Source of the DNA: an uncultured Anaerolineae bacterium | Lineage (GTDB): Bacteria > Chloroflexota > Anaerolineae > J036 > Brachytrichaceae | Direction of reading: 5' to 3' | DNA: 32,086 nt | Assembly: GCA_937927775.1 (NCBI GenBank) | Contig: CALBEF010000110.1 | Span: 1-32,086, forward strand | Shown here: one piece after another, positions 1-7,727 of the stretch | Layout of the letters: each line of letters opens with the position of its first letter | Numbering within the stretch: position 1 is the stretch's first letter | Program-made: the position numbers and the translations under genes | Notes under the pieces: generated by a model | Told to the model about the DNA's origin: nothing | The model's input: the letters and a program-made list of their open reading frames with translations, nothing else | The model's database searches: none

Positions 1-886
1 TGCCCATCATCACGCTGATCGGGTAGTGCCGGTTGGATTTGATGGCGTCCATGATGCGTTCGAGCATCGCCACCAGCCACGCGGTGAGCGCTTCTTCGCC
101 ATCGATGGCCGCCAGGCTCGTGAGCGACGAGTAGTTGGCGCCCAGCAATTCAGACGGGTCGGCGCCGGCTTCGACGGCGCTGCGCGACATCATCACCACC
201 AGCTCCAGCAGCAGGCTTTTCAACAGCGCCGGCCGGCTGCGCCCCAGGAAGTAGATGCCCACCAGCACGCGGTTGATGATGCCCCGCGCTGCGCGCCGGT
301 CGCCCTGCTTGATGGCCGAGATCAGCGCCGGCTCCTCCACCAGATACACTTCGCGGATCGTCTGATAGTTGTGATCCTTCAGCGCATGGATCGCTTTGGC
401 GCGCTCGCCTTCGCGCCGGGCTGCCAGACGCTGCAATTCCAGATAGGCTGCATTCGTGAGATTGGCCTCCACCGCCAGCGCGAGCAGGCCGGCCACAGCC
501 TGTCGGATGTCCCTGGGCGACAGCGCGCCCCAGCCGTTGCCGTCCGGCGCAAGCGCGCGGGTCGCCGCAATCAGCCCGCCCACAACCCGCATGTTGTCCA
601 TCACCGGCACAGCCCACATCAGATTTTCCTGCGGGCACAACAGAATCGACGGCTCTCCCCAGCGCGCCGACTCCTCAACCGCCCGCTTGCGCGCCTCAAC
701 ACAGGCCGCGCTGAGCGCGCATTCCGCCGGGCAGGCAGACGCGCCGGCCTGCGCCCGGCCCTCCACGTCCACCAGCACACACGACAGCCCCCACGCCGCC
801 GCGTAGGACTCGGCCAGCGTATGAAAGCGCGGGCGTATGGCGTCGAGCGCGAGCGGCGATGCCGCCTCGGGCGTCACGATTTGCAT
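1..886 (-). CDS. AraC-family regulator with PocR-like sensor domain (3' end cut off)
   Basis: The reading frame starts at the ATG at 886 and stays open to base 1, giving 295 codons with no stop, so the C-terminus lies outside the window. Residues about 20-110 look like a PocR-type ligand-sensing domain: a conserved CVLVDVEGR strand, a Cys-rich CPAEC...AAC stretch, and the VPVMDN...VVGGLIAA strand pair. Residues about 160-290 form the helical region (KSLLLELVVMMSRSAVEAG, then the LTSLAAI and ISVMMG stretches) usual just before the AraC DNA-binding domain in such regulators, so the two HTH motifs should lie just beyond base 1. It is a probable cytoplasmic transcription factor for sugar or small-polyol use. 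Its start is 20 bp from the divergent glycosidase gene, the likely target. The missing HTH means the family call rests on the sensor and linker only. Confidence 0.75.
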   Translation of the reverse strand, partial: MQIVTPEAASPLALDAIRPRFHTLAESYAAAWGLSCVLVDVEGRAQAGASACPAECALSAACVEARKRAVEESARWGEPSILLCPQENLMWAVPVMDNMRVVGGLIAATRALAPDGNGWGALSPRDIRQAVAGLLALAVEANLTNAAYLELQRLAARREGERAKAIHALKDHNYQTIREVYLVEEPALISAIKQGDRRAARGIINRVLVGIYFLGRSRPALLKSLLLELVVMMSRSAVEAGADPSELLGANYSSLTSLAAIDGEEALTAWLVAMLERIMDAIKSNRHYPISVMMG

Positions 887-893
887 AGACGCA

Positions 894-899
894 GATAAT
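894..899 (+). promoter_or_regulatory. -10 box GATAAT of a leaderless-type promoter
   Basis: GATAAT lies 7 nt before the ATG at 907, so transcription would begin at or within a base or two of the start codon. No Shine-Dalgarno sequence is present in the 20-bp gap. The same arrangement occurs before 23451 and 31028. The element also lies inside the leader of the divergent regulator, so the two promoters must overlap. Confidence 0.5.
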
Positions 900-906
900 A
901 GCAGCC

Positions 907-2622
907 ATGATTAAGCAACCCATCTCCATCTACATCAACTGGGCAGCCTACGACGAACTCTCGGATAACGTCGAATTGACCGAGGCGCTGGCTATGCGAC
1001 AACTGGATGAGTTGTTGCGGCTGCGCCGGCTGGGCGTGCGATTCGACTATTACCTGATGGACGCCTTCTGGTATGCCCGCGACGGCGGCTATCGAACCTG
1101 GCGCGCGCCACACTGGCCGAACGGGCCGGACGCATGGCTGGAGCAATGCCTGAGCAACGACGTGTTGCCCGGCCTGTGGGTGGCCGGCAACTCCATGCAC
1201 AGCCACGATCCTGTGCCGGCCTGGCGCGACTCGCTCAACGCCGGCGGCTGGGCGTGCTGCCTCTTCAGCGGCGGCTTCTTCGATCACTTTCTCGAAAGCC
1301 TGCGCCTGTGGTATGCGCGCGGCGTGCGCCTGTTCAAGTTCGACTTCATGCACCTCGACGCGGCCACCCCGGCGCTGGAACGCGCCATGCTGCCCAGCGA
1401 AATCCGCGCGCAGAACATGGCCGCGCTGATTGCCGGCCTCAAGCAACTGCGCGCCGATTGCCCCGATCTGGTGTTGCTGGGTTACAACGGTTTCGAAGAG
1501 CCAAACTGGGCGCATGGTTCCCCGCGCCACCCGCAGACCAGCACCAGCCTGCCCTTCCGCAAAACCATCGACACCAAATGGCTGGAAGTGTTCGACGCCA
1601 TGTATTGCGGCGACCCGCGCCCGGCCGACGTGCCGGCGGCCAACTTCTGGCGCGCGAAGGATGTCTACTCCGACCACATGGTTCGCATATACGAGCTGAA
1701 CGGCTATCCCCTCTCGCGCATCGACAACGCCGGCTTCATGATCGGCACAACTGGCACCTGTTACTATCGCAAAACCGCGGCGTGGAAAGGGATGCTGCTG
1801 CTCTCGCTGGCGCGCGGCGGCTGGGTCAATACGTACTACGGCAATCTCGATTTGCTCAGCGATGCCGACGCTGCCTGGTTCGCCAGAGCGCAGTCGCTGT
1901 TCCTGCCGTTGCAGACATTTGGCCAAACCAGCGTATTCGGCGCGCTGCCGGGAGAAGGGCAACCGTATGGCTTCCTCAACCTCGGGCCGAATGGCGCGCT
2001 GCTCACCGTAGTGAATCCGGCGCAAGCCGTTGGGGATGTCGAACTGCCGGCCCTGCCAGAAGACACGTGCGCCGGCCGCCGGCTGCTATTCCACGACGCC
2101 GGTTTTGCGCCCCGACTGGGCGAACGAACCCTCACGCTGGGGCCGGAACAAATGGCTGTCATCGGGGCCGGCGCGTATGCCGCGCCCGAACACGACCTCG
2201 GCGTTCAGGAAGATGTGGTCATTCCTTCAAGCATCACGCCCTTGAACGCCGATTTTGTGCCGGCGGGCGACAAAGCCATCACCGCCACGGTCAACGCGCC
2301 GGCGCAGGCCGGCCTGCGGATTGTCTTTCGCCAGAGCGACGCGCACGGCATTGCCAAACGCACCACCGGCGGCAGCCCGCCCAACGGTGTGACCCTCGGC
2401 AGGCTGCTTACCCTCTCTGCCCAACAGGACGGGCATGAGGTCGCGCTGGACATTCAGTACGACAAAGCCATCTGGAGCGGGTTATCGTGGGCGGTGGCCG
2501 AAGCGCCGGCAGATCGCCTGCGGGCCGGCGCGCCGGTGACAATCCGCTGCGAGACGAAAGAGGCGGACACCGTGACATTGACGGGCGAGGTGTTTGCGGT
2601 GCAGCACCGCCCTGTCGCCTGA
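907..2622 (+). CDS. Glycoside hydrolase, clan GH-D-like (alpha-galactosidase/melibiase-type barrel)
   Basis: 571 residues. No signal peptide is visible, so it is probably cytoplasmic. The N-terminal two-thirds (about 1-370) reads as a TIM barrel. Strand-end motifs are FDYYLMDAFW (Asp52), GLWVAGN and RLFKFDF (Asp146); the K-F-D arrangement resembles the nucleophile strand of GH27/GH36 enzymes (KYD/KWD). Residues about 375-570 look like two beta-sandwich modules. Downstream strands include LLGYNGFEE and the Gly/Tyr-rich GTTGTCYYRK segment. The substrate is not clear, and the acid/base residue cannot be assigned by eye. Divergence from the PocR/AraC regulator and proximity to an exported beta-helix protein suggest use of a plant- or EPS-derived oligosaccharide. 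There is no SD; a -10 box sits directly upstream. Confidence 0.6.
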   Translation: MIKQPISIYINWAAYDELSDNVELTEALAMRQLDELLRLRRLGVRFDYYLMDAFWYARDGGYRTWRAPHWPNGPDAWLEQCLSNDVLPGLWVAGNSMHSHDPVPAWRDSLNAGGWACCLFSGGFFDHFLESLRLWYARGVRLFKFDFMHLDAATPALERAMLPSEIRAQNMAALIAGLKQLRADCPDLVLLGYNGFEEPNWAHGSPRHPQTSTSLPFRKTIDTKWLEVFDAMYCGDPRPADVPAANFWRAKDVYSDHMVRIYELNGYPLSRIDNAGFMIGTTGTCYYRKTAAWKGMLLLSLARGGWVNTYYGNLDLLSDADAAWFARAQSLFLPLQTFGQTSVFGALPGEGQPYGFLNLGPNGALLTVVNPAQAVGDVELPALPEDTCAGRRLLFHDAGFAPRLGERTLTLGPEQMAVIGAGAYAAPEHDLGVQEDVVIPSSITPLNADFVPAGDKAITATVNAPAQAGLRIVFRQSDAHGIAKRTTGGSPPNGVTLGRLLTLSAQQDGHEVALDIQYDKAIWSGLSWAVAEAPADRLRAGAPVTIRCETKEADTVTLTGEVFAVQHRPVA

Positions 2623-2632
2623 CGATCTGCCC

Positions 2633-2647
2633 CGGCGCGCTGCGCCG
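2633..2647. terminator. Short GC hairpin between convergent genes
   Basis: The arms CGGCGC / GCGCCG with a GCT loop are followed on the plus strand by CTTCTTCG. The hairpin lies 10 nt after the stop of the glycosidase and before the stop of the convergent beta-helix gene. It is a weak terminator candidate because the T-run is poor. Confidence 0.3.
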
Positions 2648-2722
2648 CTTCTTCGACCGCCGGGCGGCTGAATACACTGGCGCCTCAGCAGATGCGTGGC
2701 GGCAACTGCCGGGGCGTCGTCA

Positions 2723-4822
2723 TCATTCCCGCTCGAACCGTCCGGGGAAATCGGGCCGCAGCCCGATCTGGCTGATGTCAATCGGCGCAAAGCCCAGCGC
2801 AAAGGCCGGCGAATCCTCGCGCAGCCGGAAGTCCGCGCCGGCCAGATCGACAAACTGCGGATCGGCCACCACGCTGTTCGCGTCGAAGCCCATCCCGCGC
2901 CAGGTGTCCCAGCGACCCAGAATCGTCGATATGCCATCGACAAACACGTTGCCCTGCGCCTTCCACACCAGGTTGTAATCCGAAGTCTGGATGCGGTCCT
3001 TGCGCCAGTTGATGAATTTGTACAGCGCGCCGCGCACGTGCGTGATGGCAACGATGTTGCGCTGATAGATGTGGTCTTTGCACTCTTCGCCGGCCATTTC
3101 CATCGACATGATGGCCGAGTCGTTGGTGTCGCCCACGATCAGGATATTGTTCTCGACGCGGTTGCCAATGCCTTTGGCGAAAATGGGCTGATTGTTCGAC
3201 GTGCCCGCGATACCCCAGATGATGTTGTTCGTAACGGTGAAGTGGTCGGTGGCGTCGTCGAGGTACATGCCGCTTTGCAGGTCGAATTCGGCGTTGCCGG
3301 AATCGTGCACCAGATTGTGATCGTACACATTGTCGCGCCCCGGCCCCCATGATTCCATCGCGCCGGTGTCCTGGCTGTCCTGGTTGGCGTGATGAATGTC
3401 ATTGAAGGCGATCAGGTTGTTGCGCGAGTGCAGGAAGTCGTAGTGGTTGTCCCACGTCACGCCGGCCACCTCCTCCCGCAACACCTGATAGCGCAGCCCT
3501 TTGATTGTCGTGCCGTAGCGCGGCATGTGGTGGATGTGGTTGTGCAGAATCTGATTGTGGCCGCTCTGTTGGATATACACGCCCGCGCCGTGGCCGATCA
3601 GCCGGCCGCAGTGGTGGATGTGATTGTTCTCCACGCGATGATGGTGATTCACATCCGGGTTGCCCGGCCCCAGCCCTTCCAGCGACACGCCGCAGTAGCC
3701 ATGTTCGCGGATCAGATTTCCATAGAGCGTGATGCGTTGCGCATGTCCCAGCACGCGCGCGCCGTTGTTGCCACCGTTCTCGATTTTGCAAAAGCGAAAC
3801 GAGCAATCCTGCGCGCCGCTGACGCGCACTGCGTCATCGTTGCTGATGGCGATGTCCAGCCCCTCGAAATGCAGATTGCGCACTAGCCGGTCAGGCGATT
3901 GACCCTGAATCGCAATCACATGCTTCGCGGATGAAACGACGATGGCCTGCTGTTCGATGGGCGCTCTCGCCGGCCAGACATACACGGCGCGATTCGCCAG
4001 ATCAATGTGGCACTCGCCTGGCGCAGTGAGCAATGCCAGCACATTCTGGATGGCGTAACGGTTGCCGGGGGTGATTTTGTAGTCGCCGGAACTGCCGCGC
4101 AGCCGGATCGCGCGCGCCTGTGCGTCAAGCGTCGCCACAGGCAGCGCAAAGTTAAACCAGTTGTATTGCGGCCAGATGGACACCGTCGCGTTGCGAATGT
4201 CCCAGGATGCCGGATCGAGCGCGTCCAGGTCTTCGGCGCGGTACTCGAAACCCGAACTGCCAGCCGGCCCGGCTGTGCGGAAGTAGCCCTGCTTTGGCGC
4301 GCGCGCCAGCGTCATGCGCACGCCGTTCTCGAACACTTGCGCAGGCTGAACGCCATCGGGCAGCATGGCGCGCCAGATGCCCTCGCGCCAGGGTTGCCAG
4401 CCGGCCAGCCGGACGCCGCCAATCAGCACAGGATGCTCGCCGGGATACGCAGCCCAGGTGATGCCATGCTCATCCGTGCCGGAGTCTTCGGAAGTGAACG
4501 TCAGTCCCTGCGGCAGAAAGTACACGCCGGCGCGGATCAGCACGGTCGCCGCGCGGGTCAGCCCCTGGCGAATCTTGTCGCGCACGGCCTGTTGCGCGCG
4601 TTGCAGGCTGGCAAATGGACCGTCAGTGCCGTTCGCGTTCGGGGCGGACAGCGCGCCACTCCAGGCGTCGTTGCCATTGGTCGCCACGAAAAAGTCAGCT
4701 TGAGGGATTTCGCTCATGGGTGAAACCAGTTTGACGCCGGCGCCGCACGCGGCTGCGCCGAACGCAGTAGCCGCCGTTGCGGCGGCGGCAAGAAACGATC
4801 TGCGCGTATATGTGGATGTCAT
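2723..4822 (-). CDS. Tat-exported right-handed parallel beta-helix protein (pectate-lyase-like fold)
   Basis: The start is placed at the ATG at 4822 (699 residues): AGGAG lies 10 nt upstream, and the N-terminus then reads MTSTYTRRSFLAA, a twin-arginine signal (Arg7, Arg8) followed by an Ala-rich core. Cys26 after AAA could be a weak lipobox. The mature protein begins with FFVATNGNDAWSG and the PFASLQRAQQAVRD segment, typical of the first coil of large beta-helix polysaccharide-active proteins. About ten Asn/His-rich coils follow (NHIHHCGR, HNHIHHMPRYG, FNDIHHAN, NNIIWG, NNILIVGD). Such proteins include GH141-like enzymes and lyases; the exact activity cannot be told by eye. Probable role: extracellular or surface attack on a polysaccharide, feeding the nearby glycosidase. 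It is separated from the upstream minus-strand gene by two copies of a hairpin repeat. Confidence 0.75.
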   Translation of the reverse strand: MTSTYTRRSFLAAAATAATAFGAAACGAGVKLVSPMSEIPQADFFVATNGNDAWSGALSAPNANGTDGPFASLQRAQQAVRDKIRQGLTRAATVLIRAGVYFLPQGLTFTSEDSGTDEHGITWAAYPGEHPVLIGGVRLAGWQPWREGIWRAMLPDGVQPAQVFENGVRMTLARAPKQGYFRTAGPAGSSGFEYRAEDLDALDPASWDIRNATVSIWPQYNWFNFALPVATLDAQARAIRLRGSSGDYKITPGNRYAIQNVLALLTAPGECHIDLANRAVYVWPARAPIEQQAIVVSSAKHVIAIQGQSPDRLVRNLHFEGLDIAISNDDAVRVSGAQDCSFRFCKIENGGNNGARVLGHAQRITLYGNLIREHGYCGVSLEGLGPGNPDVNHHHRVENNHIHHCGRLIGHGAGVYIQQSGHNQILHNHIHHMPRYGTTIKGLRYQVLREEVAGVTWDNHYDFLHSRNNLIAFNDIHHANQDSQDTGAMESWGPGRDNVYDHNLVHDSGNAEFDLQSGMYLDDATDHFTVTNNIIWGIAGTSNNQPIFAKGIGNRVENNILIVGDTNDSAIMSMEMAGEECKDHIYQRNIVAITHVRGALYKFINWRKDRIQTSDYNLVWKAQGNVFVDGISTILGRWDTWRGMGFDANSVVADPQFVDLAGADFRLREDSPAFALGFAPIDISQIGLRPDFPGRFERE

Positions 4823-4839
4823 CGTGTGTCTGCTCCTGA

Positions 4840-4890
4840 GGGCAGGGACAAGCCCTGCATCTGCGCACAGGGGCAGGGACAAGCCCTGCC
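4840..4890. repeat. Two tandem hairpin repeats (31-bp period)
   Basis: Identical 19-mers start at 4840 and 4871. Each holds a stem GCAGGG / CCCTGC with an ACAAG loop, and the second extends to a 7-bp stem. The minus-strand copy begins at the stop codon of the coiled-coil gene, whose TAG abuts the repeat, and the other end lies near the SD of the beta-helix gene. Shape and placement fit a REP-like interspersed element that may also attenuate read-through between the two minus-strand genes. Confidence 0.7.
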
Positions 4891-7664
4891 TACGAATATC
4901 TGCCGGCTTCGATCATGCCCACCGTGACTATGTCCGCCTGCCCGTCGCGGGCCACGTCGATGTCGCGCACCATATCGCGCAGCAGCGCATCCAATTCCTG
5001 CCAGGCGTAGTTGACAGGCAGTGGCCGGCCTTTGTAGCGCCGGCGAATATTCTCGAACCGCTGCTCCATCTCGCTGAAGCGGGCATCGATGGCAGTTGCC
5101 AGCGGCCTGTCGTGTTTGCGCTGATTGCGATAGCGCTGCAATGCGCGCGCCCACTGGCTGAACTGGCCCCACACATCATTCAGCCGCAGGATGTCGCGCT
5201 CCAATTCGCCCATCAGACTCGCGCAGCGATTGGCGATGTATTCGTGCTGCTGGATGAGATTGTCCAGCCGGGCGATCACAACGCGCGCGGTGCGTCCACT
5301 TTGTTTCAAATCTTCCAGGCCGGCTTCAGCCTGCTCATAGTCCTGTAAAAGCTGATCGGCATCGGCGCATGTGACCGGCATTGGCTCAATATCAGGAATC
5401 TGCCCGCGCAGCCGTTCCAGACCGCGCAACTGCTGCCAGGCCTGCCGGCGCGCCTCATCCAGCCGGGCCGGCCTTTGATCGAGCCGCGCCGCAATCTGCG
5501 ATTCCAGTTCGGCCAGCGCCATATTCAGATCGGTGAGCGCCATCCATGCCTGATTGGCCTGCTCGACGCGCGCGGACAGCGATGGCGGCTTCGCGGGCAG
5601 CCGGCCGGCCTGCCGCGCCGGCGCAACTTCCGCGATGTCACGCGCTTCCAAAAGCGCCAGCGCCGCCTGCATCGCGCTATCCAGATCAAACGGCGCGATG
5701 GCCGTCAATGTCTCCACGCGCGATCCAAGTTGCGCGCGCGCCTGAGCGCATTCAGCCTGCAACGCCGCGCACAGGTCGGTCACTGCGCCCAGACACTGGC
5801 GCGACCATGCCTCAACGCTGACCGCTTTATCCGACACCTTGCCCGTGTCGCGCTGGTCGAGCAGTTCGCCCAGCCGCTGGCCGCGCTGCCAGATTTCGAT
5901 CAGTTCATCCCAGCGGGCCGCGCTCGGCGCGCCGGGCAAAAGCCGGCCGGCTTCGATGGTCAATGCCTCCAGCGCGCGCGCTGTGTCGGCCAGCAGCGCG
6001 CGGGCCGATTGCTCCTGTTTCTGAATGGCGCTCAGGATCTGGTCGATGCTGTTCAATCGCGCGCTCAGGGCGCGACGCTCGCGCAAGTAGACCGTCAACG
6101 CATCGATCCACTGCCGGATGTGACTTTCTGCAACCGGGCGGTTGTCGAACAACGGGGTCAGGTCCTGCTCGCGCCGGGCCAGCGCCAGGGCATCGGCGCG
6201 CAGGGCTGTCACGCCGTCTGTCGGCGGCCAGTTGTCTGGCGCAAACTGAGACGCCGCGATATGCGCGCCGGCTGTCTCCTGCAACCAGTCGGCGCGCGTC
6301 CGGGATTCGTCGCTCCGCAGCAACGCCTGCAACTGGCTGTGCAGGTCGCGCGCTTCATTGACCTGCGTTTCCAGCGCGCGGGCCTGCAAGCCCAGTTCGA
6401 GCGCCTTGTCCAGATCGCTCTTCAGCCGGCTGTCGTTGCGCGGCGCATCCAGCCCGCCGATTTCGTTGCGCAGACGCAGCAGCCGGTCGCGTTCGGCGGC
6501 GCTGTGTTCCCAAGCGACCGGACAAACGGGCGAGCGGGCTAATTCGTCCATGACCGCCTGTATGCGGTCGAGCCACTGGTTGTTGGCGAGAATAGCCTGC
6601 TCGATGCCCTGATAGGTCTTGCGCAGCCCCATGACCCGTGTTGCCAGATCCCTGGCCTGCATCGCCAGCCGGGTGGCGGCGTTGGACAGGTCGGCCAGCG
6701 CGTCAACATCGGCTGCCCGTTGCTGGTCGTCGATCATCTGCGCCGTCTGCCGAAGCTGCTGCAGCTCAAATGTGTAGCTGGCCACGTCAAGCTGGCGCGG
6801 CGCCTCGCGCAGCGCCTTCTCTGCCGCGCCGATTTCCAGTTGCATGACGCCGATCATGTTGCGCGCTTCGGTGTATTGCGACTGCCAGGTTTGCAGCCGG
6901 CGCAGCGTGTCGTAGATCGGACGCTCGATAGCGCGCAACACCGCATGAGCCTCGCGCGTGCTGTCCTGCGTTGCGCGCTGCATCACAACCTCGTCGGCGC
7001 CCTGTAAAAAACACTCCGGCAACCCGCGCAGCGCCGTCACAAATCCATCCGCCTGGGCGAGCGTCGCGTTCAGGCTGTCGCCGCGCGCGCCGGACTCTTT
7101 CAACGACTGGCCGATTCGGGCGATGCGATCGGTTGCGCCCAGCAGCCCGCGCACACGGCCGGCAACGTCCAGCGGCAGGCCGCGCAACTGATCGAGCAGG
7201 CCGGCAACGCGCGCAAGCTGATCCTGCAAGCCCTGCGCACTGACCGCGGCGAGCCTGGCCTGCTGGAGATGCTGCGTCCAGCGGCGCAGGTGAGGCCAAT
7301 ACACCGCCGCAATGCGTCGAACGAAATCGCCAGGCAGTTCGGGAATGGTGGCGTCGAGATGAGTCAAACGGGCTGCGCATCGACGATGCTCGTTGCGCGC
7401 CTGTTGCAGCCGGCCGGCCACATCCTGGGCCAGCGGGCCATAAGGTTCAGGGCTGTCCGGCGCATACTGACTTGCGGCAATCTCGTGCTGCGCCAGCGCG
7501 GCGTCGGTGGCATCGAGCAGATGCCGGATGTGGGCAGTCTCTTGCTGGTAGTGGCGCGCATGGTTCCTGGCCAGCGCATAGAGCGCAACCCACACCAAAA
7601 CAGCGGTGAGGATGATCGCCAGAACAATCAGCAGCAGCGTTTCAATCGCGCTCATGGGCAGCAT
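4890..7664 (-). CDS. Large single-TM coiled-coil protein, EzrA-like topology
   Basis: About 924 residues. One hydrophobic segment (about residues 6-32) at the very N-terminus is followed by some 890 residues of almost uninterrupted Gln/Ala/Leu/Arg-rich helix, as in a spectrin-like or coiled-coil rod facing the cytoplasm. Two regions are clearly related: residues about 62-91 (EIAASQYAPDSPEP...) and 469-497 (HIAASQFAPDNWPP...), which points to an internally duplicated rod. The layout (short outside, one TM, long cytoplasmic helical rod) resembles EzrA, the FtsZ-ring regulator of Firmicutes, but I see no diagnostic motif, so the role is open. Start: GTG at 7667, ATG at 7664 and ATG at 7655 are all possible; 7655 has the best spacing to GAGAAG. 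A TACAAT box lies at 7679-7684 on the minus strand. The TAG stop adjoins a hairpin repeat. Confidence 0.65.
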   Translation of the reverse strand: MLPMSAIETLLLIVLAIILTAVLVWVALYALARNHARHYQQETAHIRHLLDATDAALAQHEIAASQYAPDSPEPYGPLAQDVAGRLQQARNEHRRCAARLTHLDATIPELPGDFVRRIAAVYWPHLRRWTQHLQQARLAAVSAQGLQDQLARVAGLLDQLRGLPLDVAGRVRGLLGATDRIARIGQSLKESGARGDSLNATLAQADGFVTALRGLPECFLQGADEVVMQRATQDSTREAHAVLRAIERPIYDTLRRLQTWQSQYTEARNMIGVMQLEIGAAEKALREAPRQLDVASYTFELQQLRQTAQMIDDQQRAADVDALADLSNAATRLAMQARDLATRVMGLRKTYQGIEQAILANNQWLDRIQAVMDELARSPVCPVAWEHSAAERDRLLRLRNEIGGLDAPRNDSRLKSDLDKALELGLQARALETQVNEARDLHSQLQALLRSDESRTRADWLQETAGAHIAASQFAPDNWPPTDGVTALRADALALARREQDLTPLFDNRPVAESHIRQWIDALTVYLRERRALSARLNSIDQILSAIQKQEQSARALLADTARALEALTIEAGRLLPGAPSAARWDELIEIWQRGQRLGELLDQRDTGKVSDKAVSVEAWSRQCLGAVTDLCAALQAECAQARAQLGSRVETLTAIAPFDLDSAMQAALALLEARDIAEVAPARQAGRLPAKPPSLSARVEQANQAWMALTDLNMALAELESQIAARLDQRPARLDEARRQAWQQLRGLERLRGQIPDIEPMPVTCADADQLLQDYEQAEAGLEDLKQSGRTARVVIARLDNLIQQHEYIANRCASLMGELERDILRLNDVWGQFSQWARALQRYRNQRKHDRPLATAIDARFSEMEQRFENIRRRYKGRPLPVNYAWQELDALLRDMVRDIDVARDGQADIVTVGMIEAGRYS

Positions 7665-7727
7665 CACTTCTCGCGCCGATTGTACGATACCCCCTGCTTC
7701 GGCATTCAGCCTTCTTCCTTACTCTTT

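Noticed and set aside
26..898. A 290-codon plus-strand frame at the window start
   Set aside because: His/Arg/Gln-rich without motifs; the minus-strand frame reads as a PocR/AraC regulator.
4840..4890. Possible tRNA or riboswitch between two minus-strand genes
   Set aside because: The two hairpins are too small and identical to each other; a repeat element explains them better.
5475..6542. A 355-codon plus-strand frame inside the coiled-coil gene
   Set aside because: Composition is typical of antisense frames; the minus strand gives a continuous coiled coil with a TM anchor and internal repeats.
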